Assembly: GCA_032871835.1 (NCBI GenBank)
Contig: CM065299.1
Location: forward strand, 46,016,706 to 46,080,705
DNA length: 64,000 nt
From: Dipteronia dyeriana
Taxonomy: Eukaryota > Streptophyta > Magnoliopsida > Sapindales > Sapindaceae
Direction: 5' to 3'
Part shown: positions 55,635-64,000 of the stretch, in pieces
Position numbering within the stretch: the first letter of the stretch is position 1
Layout: each line of letters opens with the position of its first letter
Notes under the pieces: model-generated
Told to the model about the DNA's origin: nothing
Databases searched by the model: none
Seen by the model: only the letters and a program-made list of their open reading frames with translations
Translations under genes and position numbers: made by a program

Positions 55635-56660
55635 CTAGGACCCCATCCAACCTTTTCTGGGTATTCAAGGTCACTTTCCTTAGAACCAGATCCCCTTCTT
55701 TAAAGTTCCTTGCTTTAACCTTTCAGTTGAAATATCTAGCGATCATGCTCTGGTAAATCGCCACATTCTCAGCTACCCGGCTTTGTTTCTCTTCTTGGAG
55801 ATCTAGACTAGCTCGGAGCTTGACCTCGTTATTTTCTAGTTTGAAGTGTTGTACTCTGAACGAGATTAGTTTGTCCTCAATGAGAAGGACTGCCTCGACC
55901 CTGAAGGCCAGAAAGTAGGGTGGTTCTCCAGTATTTTTTCTTTTCATGGTCCGATATGCCCAAAGTACCTCCGGGAGTTAATCGGCCCACTTGCCTTTCT
56001 TCTACTGCAATTTCTTCTTCAACAGCTTCTTGATAGCCTTATTGGTGGATTCAACCAGCCTATTAGTCCGAGGGTGGACTACTGAAGTGAACCTGAGGTC
56101 GATTCTCAAACCTTCATAGAAGTTCTTAAATCTGGCATTATCAAAATGTTTGCCTAGGTCGGCTATAATGATGAGTGGAGTCACAAACCTGCAAACCACG
56201 TTAGTTTTGATGATCGTCATCATGTTTTCTTCTAAAATTTGGGAAAGAGGTCCTGCCTCGACCCATCTTGTAAAATAATCAATTGCCACGATTGCATGTT
56301 TAGATTATCCATGAGCGGTAGGAAGTGGTCTAATCAGATCGACCTCCCACATGGTAAAGGGGTAGGTGAACTAAGAGATGGCAATCACTTCAGTGGTAGG
56401 TGACTCAAGTTCGAGGTCCTTTGGCACAGTTCATAAGATTGTACAAAACTCTTCGCGTGTTGGTGAATAGTTGGCCAGTAATACCCCATACGGAGCACTT
56501 GATATGCTAAAGCCTCTCCACGATTGTGGTTCCCACAGTCCCAAGAACAGACTTCCCTTATCACCCAACAGGCATCGTTTGGATGAAGACATCGAAGCAG
56601 GGGAAGGGATTTTCCCCTCAAAAAGAGGTATCCATTTATCAGGCAATGCCGCACTGACAA
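55635..56660 (-). pseudogene. Element F integrase
   Basis: Minus strand. 56385-56660: zinc module with LINGYLFLRG, HPNDACWVIREV, RMGYYWPTIHQHAKSFVQ and YELCQRT. 56002-56289: core with MAIDYFTRWVEAGPLSQI (first Asp), ITP-type strand IIIADLGKHFDNARF (second Asp; NGTQF decayed to LGKHF) and VHPRTNRLVESTNKAI (Glu). 55723-55947: GEPPYFLAFRVEAVLLIE and the C-terminal helix region, then VLRKVT at the cut end. Acidic residues remain; zinc Cys are partly lost. Confidence 0.88.
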
Positions 56661-56859
56661 TCTTTTAACCTTTCGGGCTTAATCAGGACCCTCAAGAAGC
56701 TTTCCTTCCTGGAGGTAGACGGCAATCGGGTCCATCCAATAGGGCAATCGGTCCATAGGACAAATTTCTTTACCTGCGATTATACTTGATTGGGAAATCA
56801 ACTGGAGGGGCACTCCCTTAGGTAGAGCTTAGCCTCCATTCGTGACTATCTTTGCGAAG

Positions 56860-57580
56860 ACATCTGCCGGGTTGTTTTGCTATCTGGGTATCTGCTCGAC
56901 CTGGAATCCCTTGAACCTTTCCCTCAGTTGTTAGACTAGCTTCAGGTAGACCGCCATATTGTCACCCTTGGCTTGGAAAAGTCTTGTAACCTGGTTGACA
57001 ATGAGTAGTGAGTTGCTATTGACATGCATAAAATCGGCCCCCAGCTCGATGGCTACCTTCATTCCGACTATGAGATCTTCGTACTTAGCTTCATTATTGG
57101 TTGCTTTAAATCTGAACCTAAAAGGATCTATCAGGATTATGCCAACACCTCTTCCTGCCTGTCCATATGCCCTTTCAGCGTAAAGGGTCTAGGCTTTACA
57201 ATCTTCCAGCCAATTGATGTCATCTTGAAGTTTCTTAGGAGCTGGACCTAGTGTTGACAGGATTCCTTCACTCGAGAGGGCTGAGAACTCAATATGAAGT
57301 CTGTAATAGCTTGAGACTTGACTGTTGTTCGAGACTTGTGCTTCAAGTCAAACTAGGTACGCTCTAATCCCATATAACTAGCCTTCCAGATATATCCGAC
57401 CTCTGTAAAAACTGGCAAAGAGGTTGGTCCGTTACCACTGCCAATGTATGGGCTTGAAAATAAGGACGGAATTACCTGGTCAAGGTAAAAAGGGCAAGGG
57501 CGAGCTTCTCAAGGAAGAGGTAGTTCTTCTCGGGTTAGGATAACGTGTGGCTGACATAATAGATAGGTCACTGGATCCCA
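56860..57580 (-). pseudogene. Element F second RNase H and tether
   Basis: Minus strand. RNase H1 tail lies near 57300-57500. The second RNase H starts near 57180 with YAERAYGQAGRGVGIIL, in which the DGASN motif and its catalytic Asp are lost. FKATNNEAKYEDLIVGMK carries the Glu (about 57060-57115), and VNSNSLLIVNQVTRLFQAKG follows, where the usual DSQ is NSL. Inactive, but the second RNase H is recognisable. Confidence 0.7.
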
Positions 57581-58805
57581 TCCTTGCACTTTTTAACCAA
57601 AGCCCCACTTACTGCCATTTTTGACACTGCCAGGTACATCTGTAGCTCTTCCCCCGGTATTGGTTTAACTAATAGCGGTGGGTTGGTGATGTACTCTTTT
57701 AAATCCTGGAAAGCTCGCTCGTTGTCCTTGTCCCATTTCATGCTTCTCCTCTGTTTAATGGCTTTGAAAAAGGGGAGACACTTATCTGTGGATCCTGAGA
57801 TGAACCTGTTGAGCACTGCTATACGCCCTGTTAACACTTGGATTTGTTTCAAAGTAGCAGGAGAATCTGGGTTTAGGATAGCTTGGATCATTTCAGGAGA
57901 TTCCCCTCTCATTCACTATGAAGCCTAGAAACTTCCCCGCGGTTACCCCAAAAGTGCATTTGGTGGGATTTAACTGCATCTGGTTCTCCTTAACTATCTG
58001 GGATATCCTGTGAAGATGACTATGGTGTTCCTATGCTTCTCGAGATTTGGTGAACATATCATCTGTGTACACCTCCATGGTTTTACATATCTCTTGTTTG
58101 AATAACCGGTTAACTAATCGCTGGTAAGTAGCACCCGCATTCTTGAGGTCGAAAGGCATCACCTTGTAGCAATACAGACCCTACCCCGTGATGAAGCTGG
58201 TCTAGTCTTGATCGGTGAGGTGCATCATAATCTTATCGTACCCCAACAAACACGTCTATGAAGCTAAGGAGCTTGTTTTCATCCGTGGAACCTACTAGTT
58301 GAGGTCGGTGTAGTTGACACACGTATGTCACTTCCCATTTGCCTTCGTGACCGTGACCACATTGGCGATCCATTCGGAGTAGTGCGCTTCTCTAATGAAG
58401 CTTGCTCTGATCAACTTATTTACTTCCTCTTGAACCGCAGCATTCCTTTCAGTGTTAAAGTGACACCATTTTTGCTTGACAGGCTTAAAGGTCGGATCCA
58501 TTGCTAATCAATATGCAGATAATGATATCGAGATCCCGGGCATCTCATCATAACTCCAAGTGAAAATGTCGCTCAACTCTCGGAGAAGCCCGATCAAACC
58601 TTTCTTCACTCTTGGCTTTAGGGTTGCCCCGACCTTGACAACCTTAGAGGGATCATCACTTCTGATAGGTACTTCCTCTAGTTTGTCCACTGGGTGCCCG
58701 CTCACCCATTCTCTGCTCTGTTCTTCCTCATTCAGCGTTAGGGGGTCATCTTCTAGATCATCGGTGGGCTCCGTGTCCTCCAGGGTCATCTCGGATATTC
58801 CCACC
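57568..58805 (-). pseudogene. Element F reverse transcriptase and RNase H1
   Basis: Minus strand. 58508-58804: pre-RT linker and entry (VKVGATLKPRVKKGLIGLLR, DIFTWSYDEMPGI). The RT middle is in broken frames, including a YTDDMF site near 58060-58072 in place of YIDD. 57568-57912: connection and RNase H1 start (LTGRIAVLNRFISGSTDKCL, KWDKDNERAFQDLKEYI, MYLAVSKMAVSGALV). Stops near 58210, 58260 and 58500. Plus-strand frames over this (57584-57928) are shadows. Confidence 0.85.
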
Positions 58806-58807
58806 TC

Positions 58808-59460
58808 CTAGATCGTTACAACTTGTGCAAAATGTTTTGCCAAAGCCGTTGGATTGGCAGACACTGCACAACATTTCCTAGCTGCTTGGTGGTCACCGCG
58901 CACCTCCCCTACCTTGTCTCCCACTTGAAACTTTATGACGTTGTGGTAGATGGATAGGAGCCCCTTCAAGGATGATAGGAAACGTCTCTCTAATATCGGA
59001 TTATAGGCCGACGGGGTGTCAACCATAACGAAATTTGTCATGATATTCTATTAGAGGGGCACGGTTTCGGTGAACACAGAAAGAATCTTTGAGCCCACTG
59101 GTATGATCAAATCCCCCGTGAAACCATATAGCGGGGTTGAACAGCTATTGTAGCACCAATGGTTCAAATTTAGCTTCTCCAAGGTATCTTTAAAGAAGTT
59201 ATCTACATTGCTGCCTGTGTCGACGAGCACGCGGTGGACCACGCAATTGGCAATCTGTACCAAGATCACCATGGGATCATCGTGAGGTTGTACAGTGTTG
59301 TAGACATCCGCTTCAGTGAATACAATCTGGGAAATCTGAGATGAACTAGTTGGGCTCTTATCGACCTTGAAGATACCTCGGCCTTCATCAACCCGAGAGG
59401 CCTTCCTCGCATGATTTTTCTTGGAATTTTTGGAGTTGCCTGCCAGGGTAGGCCCTCCAC
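58808..59460 (-). pseudogene. Element F protease region
   Basis: Minus strand 59051-59272 encodes a retroviral-type aspartic protease with VHRVLVDTGSNVDNFF (Asp-Thr-Gly intact) and the flap-like YGFTGDLIIPVGS. 58808-59041 continues with NFVMVDTPSAYNPILERRFL, the end of the domain where other Tat elements read YNAILGRP. 59266-59460 is the gag-side linker with a stop before the protease. Element E lacks the second half of this segment. Confidence 0.82.
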
Positions 59461-61110
59461 TTATGGTATGAATAACCTGGATCTGCTACATCAAATCCTT
59501 CTGCTCCCCATTTCTCTTCTCAGTATGCTCGCAGATCTCTGCTTGTACTTCCCTTCAAGTCTGGATGTTATCTCTGACCTGCTCTAAGAACTCCACCAAA
59601 CACCCTCCCTTACTAGAGCTTCAATCTGGTTATGTAATCTATAACATTCTAAGGTGTTGTGGCCCACGTTCTCATAGAAGTCTCAGTACTTATACCTGTT
59701 CCTTCTATCCGCTACAGCTTTCATGGGTGAATGCTTCTAGAGCAGCCCCTTGTCCTGAATGGTGAGGTAGATTGTTTAACGGGACGTATTTAAGGGGGTG
59801 CAGTGATCATACCCTCTTTCATCTCTCGTTACGGGGGCTACAGTCCTTGGAAGAGGCAAAACTCGCAGAGGGGTTCGTCTTGCTGGATATCTTTCTTACC
59901 TGGGTTGGGAAGCGGGGATGTGGTATGTTGATCTGTTGGGAGGTTTGTTTTGGTTTTTCTGAGCTGGATCAGGTTTGGGCACCTCTTTCTTCTGGCGTTT
60001 TGCTACTCTCATATAGTCATGCTTCATCTTTACCTTGAGTTGTTTGTCAATTTCGACCTGCTCAAGAGCCCAGTCACAGGTCTTTTGATAGGTATCTAGA
60101 GGTCGCTTGATCGAAAGAGCTTGCCTGCCTATAAGTTTTACCTGAAGTTGGTGAGGGTCTTTTTCTCAGTGAAGACTCCCATCTAGATGACTTCCTTGTA
60201 AAAACGCTCCACATATGATTGGAGTGTTTCACCACATTCCTAGATCACATATCGAAGGTGTACGGGATCTTTTGGATGCGGTTTGACCCCTTGGAACTGT
60301 GAATAAAAGTTGGTTGATAGCTTCATGAATGAATCTATGCTACCAGCTAGTAATTTCCCGAACCAAGTCTTTGCATAATCTGTCAAGGTGGTTGGTAACA
60401 TCCTACACATGGCAGCCTTAATTGCATTCTGGACTTCCATTTGCTTGACAAAGCTCTCCTGGTAGCTCAATGGGTCATCCGTGCTAGAGAACTTGTCTGC
60501 CAAAATTTTGAATTTTAGTGGGACCTCGGCCTCCTAAATCCTTCTGGTGAAGGGATCCTTCTTGACCACCTTGTGATTTCCCTTCTTTATCTAATGGATT
60601 TCTTTTTGTAGCCTTGTCAGCTGATCCCTCAAGCGCTTGTTCCCAGGTTTCTTTGAATTGACCTCGGATTCCTCACTATTGGACCCCTCTAATGAACTGG
60701 CCATCTCTACCTGGTTTTCTCTATAAGCGGGATCTGACATGGGGCTTTTCTAGCTACCTTCCTCTCTAGCCCAATTTTCCCTCCTTGACGTTGTCGGGTG
60801 GAGAGCCTTCCGCTGCTCCTGCAGCAGGGCGTCTGATGCAGATTTGACCCGCCTAGGTTGATAACATGATAGCTCACCAGGCACTAGAGGCATGGGCCCT
60901 AGCCTTTCCCGAATTGAGGGCTTAGGCCTTTTCCTATCAAGGACTGGCTCTAGCGGGGGAGGTCCAAACCGGTCGAAGGCAAGCTGCCTAGTTTCAAGCT
61001 ACTCGGGTCTCCCTAAGTGTTAGGATTTACTAGATGGACTGTTATGCCCTCAGCGAATAAGCAAAGGTGGACGTTCTCTACAAAGACAGCTGCTTGTTGG
61101 TAGAGCATGG
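59461..61110 (-). pseudogene. Element F gag
   Basis: Minus strand. The N-terminal region (VFVENVHLCLFAEGITVHLV) is near 61030-61110, matching VFVESVSLRMIVKGITPQF in E. A Lys/Glu-rich segment lies at about 60540-60700, then the gag core 60240-60503 (VQNAIKAAMCRMLPTTLTDY, SFMKLSTNFYSQF). The C-terminal part with zinc-finger-like sequence lies at about 59500-60200. Many stops. Plus-strand frames 59565-60038 are shadows. Confidence 0.75.
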
Positions 61111-61330
61111 CCTGATTTATTATAGGAGGTCCAGAAGCCCACGTAACGGTTGGCTGGACCAGAGCTTGGCTACTGTGCCCAGATTTCCTACCCTTTCTTG
61201 GAGCCTTTCATGTTGATACAACAGAAGGTTATCCCGATGCCTCGGGTTGTCCCTGAGAGGATCAGAGCCTCATAATTCCTATAAAACAATGAACACATAA
61301 ACTTTTGGTTTGGTTAGTTGGGTATGGGTG

Positions 61331-61348
61331 TCCCCACAGATGGTGCCA
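61331..61348 (-). other. Primer binding site of element F
   Basis: Minus strand TGGCACCATCTGTGGGGA, five bases after the LTR end; close to the TGGCGCCGTCTGTGGGGA form common in plant gypsy elements. Confidence 0.85.
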
Positions 61349-61353
61349 GAAAG

Positions 61354-62532
61354 TGTTAACCAAAAATTTACTCATGGTGAGGAATTTTGATTATCACCCT
61401 CGAGACTATTACCACGGAGGTGGTAGACGGGGTAGTACCATTGGTACCTAGTTTATTTGTATGATGGTAAATGTGAAGGCAAATACTAGGATAGGTGCGA
61501 ACAGGACATGTAAAGGGAAATTGAATTGCTTTATTGATAAATCATATGGCTTATACAGAAATCATTCAATTGCTCTCAAACTCTCTAAGGTACAGTAGGG
61601 TGGCAGCTTTGTGCCTGTCAAGAAGTAGATAATTTCGGTGGCCGTGTTTTGATCACAAAATTTAGGTCGTGGTCCCATCTTTCTATCTATTGTTGTTCGG
61701 TCCCTCTCTTGAGCATGCTTGAGCGTATTTATGCACAATCCAACTAGGTTAAACTCGTGATTCTCCCACCATGAATTTCTCAACCGAATCCCCCATTATT
61801 GGAAGAGATATTTTGTTTAAATGTCATTGACTTTGGCTTAATAACATAATCGAGAATATTTGGGAAAGAGATAAGTTTGTTTCCTCTTTGGACTCAATCA
61901 CTTGCCCTACACGTGCACAGTGTTTTGATGCAATTTGGAGAGTGAAGATGGTCATATGCATTACCCTGGCGAGATGCGTCATAGAGGTCACTGAATATGG
62001 CCTCCACTATTTCGGTGGGCGAGGTAGATAAGTGCCCTTGTCTTGATATTTAGAGCTCAATCTGACCTTTCAAGGTTTCTTTTGGAGCTTGAAACGATTA
62101 TGTTAGTGATCGTAGTGATGACGGAGCTTTTGCAAGCTTCCTCCTACCTGTCTATATATATTCTCTTATTCCCTCGATGAGATTGAGCGATACTGTGATA
62201 TGAGCTTGGTGCCTTGTAGGTTTCTCTTTGTGTCTAGAGAGTATGGCGGGCTTCGAGGGAGGTTGTAAGGTAATACCGACCTCGGGGAATGTAGGTCACC
62301 CTGTATCGGTCTTATCCTAGGTTCTTATTTAGATGTAAGGAGCTCGATCTGGCCGTGTCGAGCTTTGCCTAGAGAGTTCCCAGGGCACGTTAACCTTCCC
62401 TTGCTTCTACAGGGTCGCCCAATAGCTTGACCCCAGGAGCCGTGGTGCCTAGCTAGGAAATCCCGGATCTGGACCCTGACTTGGAAAGTGGAAAATTTTC
62501 CTTTGGTCTCTAGCCAAATTTAGCTATTAACA
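61354..62532 (-). mobile_element. Element F 5' LTR (1179 bp)
   Basis: TGTTAACCAAAAATTTAC at 61354 to TAGCTATTAACA at 62532. Promoter-like TCTATATATATTC near 62150-62162 (plus-strand reading; the minus strand would use its complement). The frame 61562-61783 is chance. No other gene. Confidence 0.82.
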
Positions 62533-63459
62533 CTATTGTTGGTAGTATGATAAATATCAAATACTATATTTAATAAGTAGATAAATAAAAGGAATTTATT
62601 TGTCCAGTCAAATTATGAAGTATTTAATTTCTGTCGAAACTCTAATTGACAATTGGTCAAATTATGAAGTTTTGATATAGTCACAATTTGATTTATATTC
62701 AATAATTGGTTATACAATAAATATACTATTTAGTTGGATTAGGAGTCTTGGTGTGGAAAAGAAATCTTCTTTGAGTGAGGATTCTTGGCTACCATGTAAA
62801 TCCTCTTAGTGAGAGGATTCTTGCCCACCAAGTAAATACTTATTAAGAAAGCATTTGGACACCTATATATACTCCTGTGTAGATTTCGGCCAAGCTAAAA
62901 TATAATTAAGAGAAATTTCAGCCAACATAGAATTTTGAGAGAGAAAAAATTAGTTTTTGCTCTAGACAAAATTCGGCCAACTCATAGAAATAGTGTGTAG
63001 AATTCAGCCAAGCATAGAAAAAGAGGGAACGTTTTTGTGTTTGGTAGTGCACTAGTATACTTTACCTCAAAAGAATTTTGTGTACAAAAATCGAATCAGG
63101 TTCACACGAGTTTCAATCAAATAGATAGATAATTCACAAGTGACCAATGTTCTTGGGTTTTCTCTTGGAGGATTATTGTGACTAACAAAAGAAAAAGATT
63201 TTGTTTGTTACCATCCTCAAGTATACAATTAAAATAAGGGAGCCCACACTCCAAGGTGATTCACGTTCATGATTGGATTGGAAGATCTTGTGGATTCAAT
63301 GCGGCGCAACTTCAATCGTTACGAGAAAAAGGTACGATACTTTTAATATACGTTAATTAAATAAGGGTTAAGGTTCTTTCTTTTAAAGGGAAAATTTTAA
63401 AATATACTCAAACCCTTTTTTCCGCTTCTGCCGCTTTTGATTTGATTTTTTCCTAAACA
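62533..63459 (+). mobile_element. C-family LTR (plus), right part
   Basis: CTATTGTTGGTAGTATG matches 42677 and 14620 of other C LTRs, and the sequence continues to the end TTTTTTCCTAAACA at 63459 (CCCTACA decayed). The left part should lie beyond F, whose left end is lost. An AT-rich extra stretch near 62640-62710 is not in the other copies. No primer binding site follows. Confidence 0.85.
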
Positions 63460-63581
63460 TTGGAAGTCACATGTTTTAGAGTGATTCTTTGACTTGTCCA
63501 TTGGAAGTCTCATTTAGAGAGTGATTCTTCAAGTTGAGCATTGGTAGTCATATTTTGGAGAGTGATTCTTCAATTTGTGCA
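63460..63581. repeat. Three tandem repeats of about 41 bp
   Basis: TTGGAAGTCACATG (63460), TTGGAAGTCTCATT (63501), TTGGTAGTCATATT (63541), each followed by AGAGTGATTCTT. The C LTR ends exactly at the first unit. Confidence 0.88.
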
Positions 63582-64000
63582 AGGTGGTATCTCATTCATT
63601 GTGTAAGGTTAAAGATTTGATTTCTAGGTGAAATTGGTTACTTGAGAGATTGTATCTTTTTATCTTACTAGTGAATGGTGTTTGTCAGTGGTTGTGGAAT
63701 CAACCCGTGGATGTTTCCTCTTTGGAGGTTTTACGCCGTAAAAATCCTTGTGTTGTTTTTTTCTCTATTCCTATCTCTTGATATTTTTATGTGTTGATTT
63801 ATATCTTACTTGATATTAATATATAGGTTGTTCAATATACTAGTAATTGATACACATTTTATATCAAGATTTGAACTTGTTAAAGGCTTTAGTTTAAATA
63901 GCCTAGTTTGTATCACATGCAAGTTGTTATCAATATTGATTTTGTTGGTGTTTGATTAATAAAAATTGTGATACAAGCTATCTAGAAGGACAAACATAAG
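63460..64000 (+). mobile_element. S-type LTR (plus), runs off the window
   Basis: 63610-63760 matches 10900-11035 in reverse, including ACTTGAGAGATTGTATC and GGAATCAACCCGTGGATGTTTCC. The final bases (AAATTGTGATACAAGCTATC) match 9062-9080 in reverse. U5 block GGTTTTACGCCGTAAAA at 63728-63744. Noncoding. Confidence 0.6.

Larger units (their letters stand above)
55635..62532 (-). mobile_element. Tat2 element F, left end cut by a C LTR
   Basis: Minus-strand element from its 5' LTR (61354-62532) to the integrase C-terminus, where the C LTR begins (55634/55635). The 3' end is missing. Domain order and double RNase H are of the Tat lineage. More complete than E. The LTR is inserted in a C LTR (+): CTATT at 62533-62537 would be one side of the target duplication. 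Many stops. Confidence 0.88.

Noticed and set aside
63460..63470. Primer binding site after the C LTR end at 63459
   Set aside because: Reads TTGGAAGTC, not TGGTATCAG, and it is the first unit of a repeat belonging to the S-type LTR.

Overview
This is plant nuclear DNA from a transposon-rich intergenic region. No host gene, rRNA, tRNA or CRISPR array can be supported. Almost the whole window is nested LTR retrotransposons, most carrying stops and frameshifts. Two Ty3/gypsy families belong to the plant Tat lineage (two RNase H domains in pol). One Ty1/copia family (called C here) has a ~2.2-2.4 kb LTR and the plant initiator-Met tRNA binding site. The species cannot be named from the sequence alone.

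Layout. 1-1027: LTR of an S-type family (+). 1028-1636: chimeric scrap, Tat1 accessory-gene fragment joined to copia reverse transcriptase. 1637-~7330: Tat2 element E on the minus strand. 7331-8975: unclassified. 8985-11040: S-type LTR material (-). 11041-19450: copia element C1 (+), its 5' LTR split by an inverted solo LTR of the same family, truncated in RT. 19450-28139 plus 39312-39879: Tat1 element A (gag-pol on minus). 28140-39311: complete Tat1 element B (+), inserted in the LTR of A with a GTATT duplication. 39880-40061 plus 54359-55634: C-family LTR (-), split by complete Tat1 element D (40062-54358, AAAAT duplication). D itself carries solo C LTR 41304-43730. 55635-62532: Tat2 element F (-), truncated on the left. 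62533-63459: C LTR (+), split by F. 63460-64000: S-type LTR (+).

Relative order from nesting: F entered a C LTR; a C element entered F; A and D entered that C LTR 182 bp apart; B entered A; a C element then entered D and left a solo LTR.

The most interesting content is the Tat1 family. A, B and D each carry gag-pol on one strand and, converging on it from the other strand, a long accessory gene of about 925 codons. That gene has its own conserved promoter-like region, two small introns at the same positions and phases, a domain resembling the plant 'putative gypsy type transposon' family, an acidic middle and a coiled-coil C-terminal part. Short tandem repeats lie between the two convergent genes. 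All visible copies are broken, but the gene structure is shared. The three copies also share an in-frame stop inside gag. Separately, an identical copia-RT/accessory-gene breakpoint occurs twice in the window (about 1118 and 19450).
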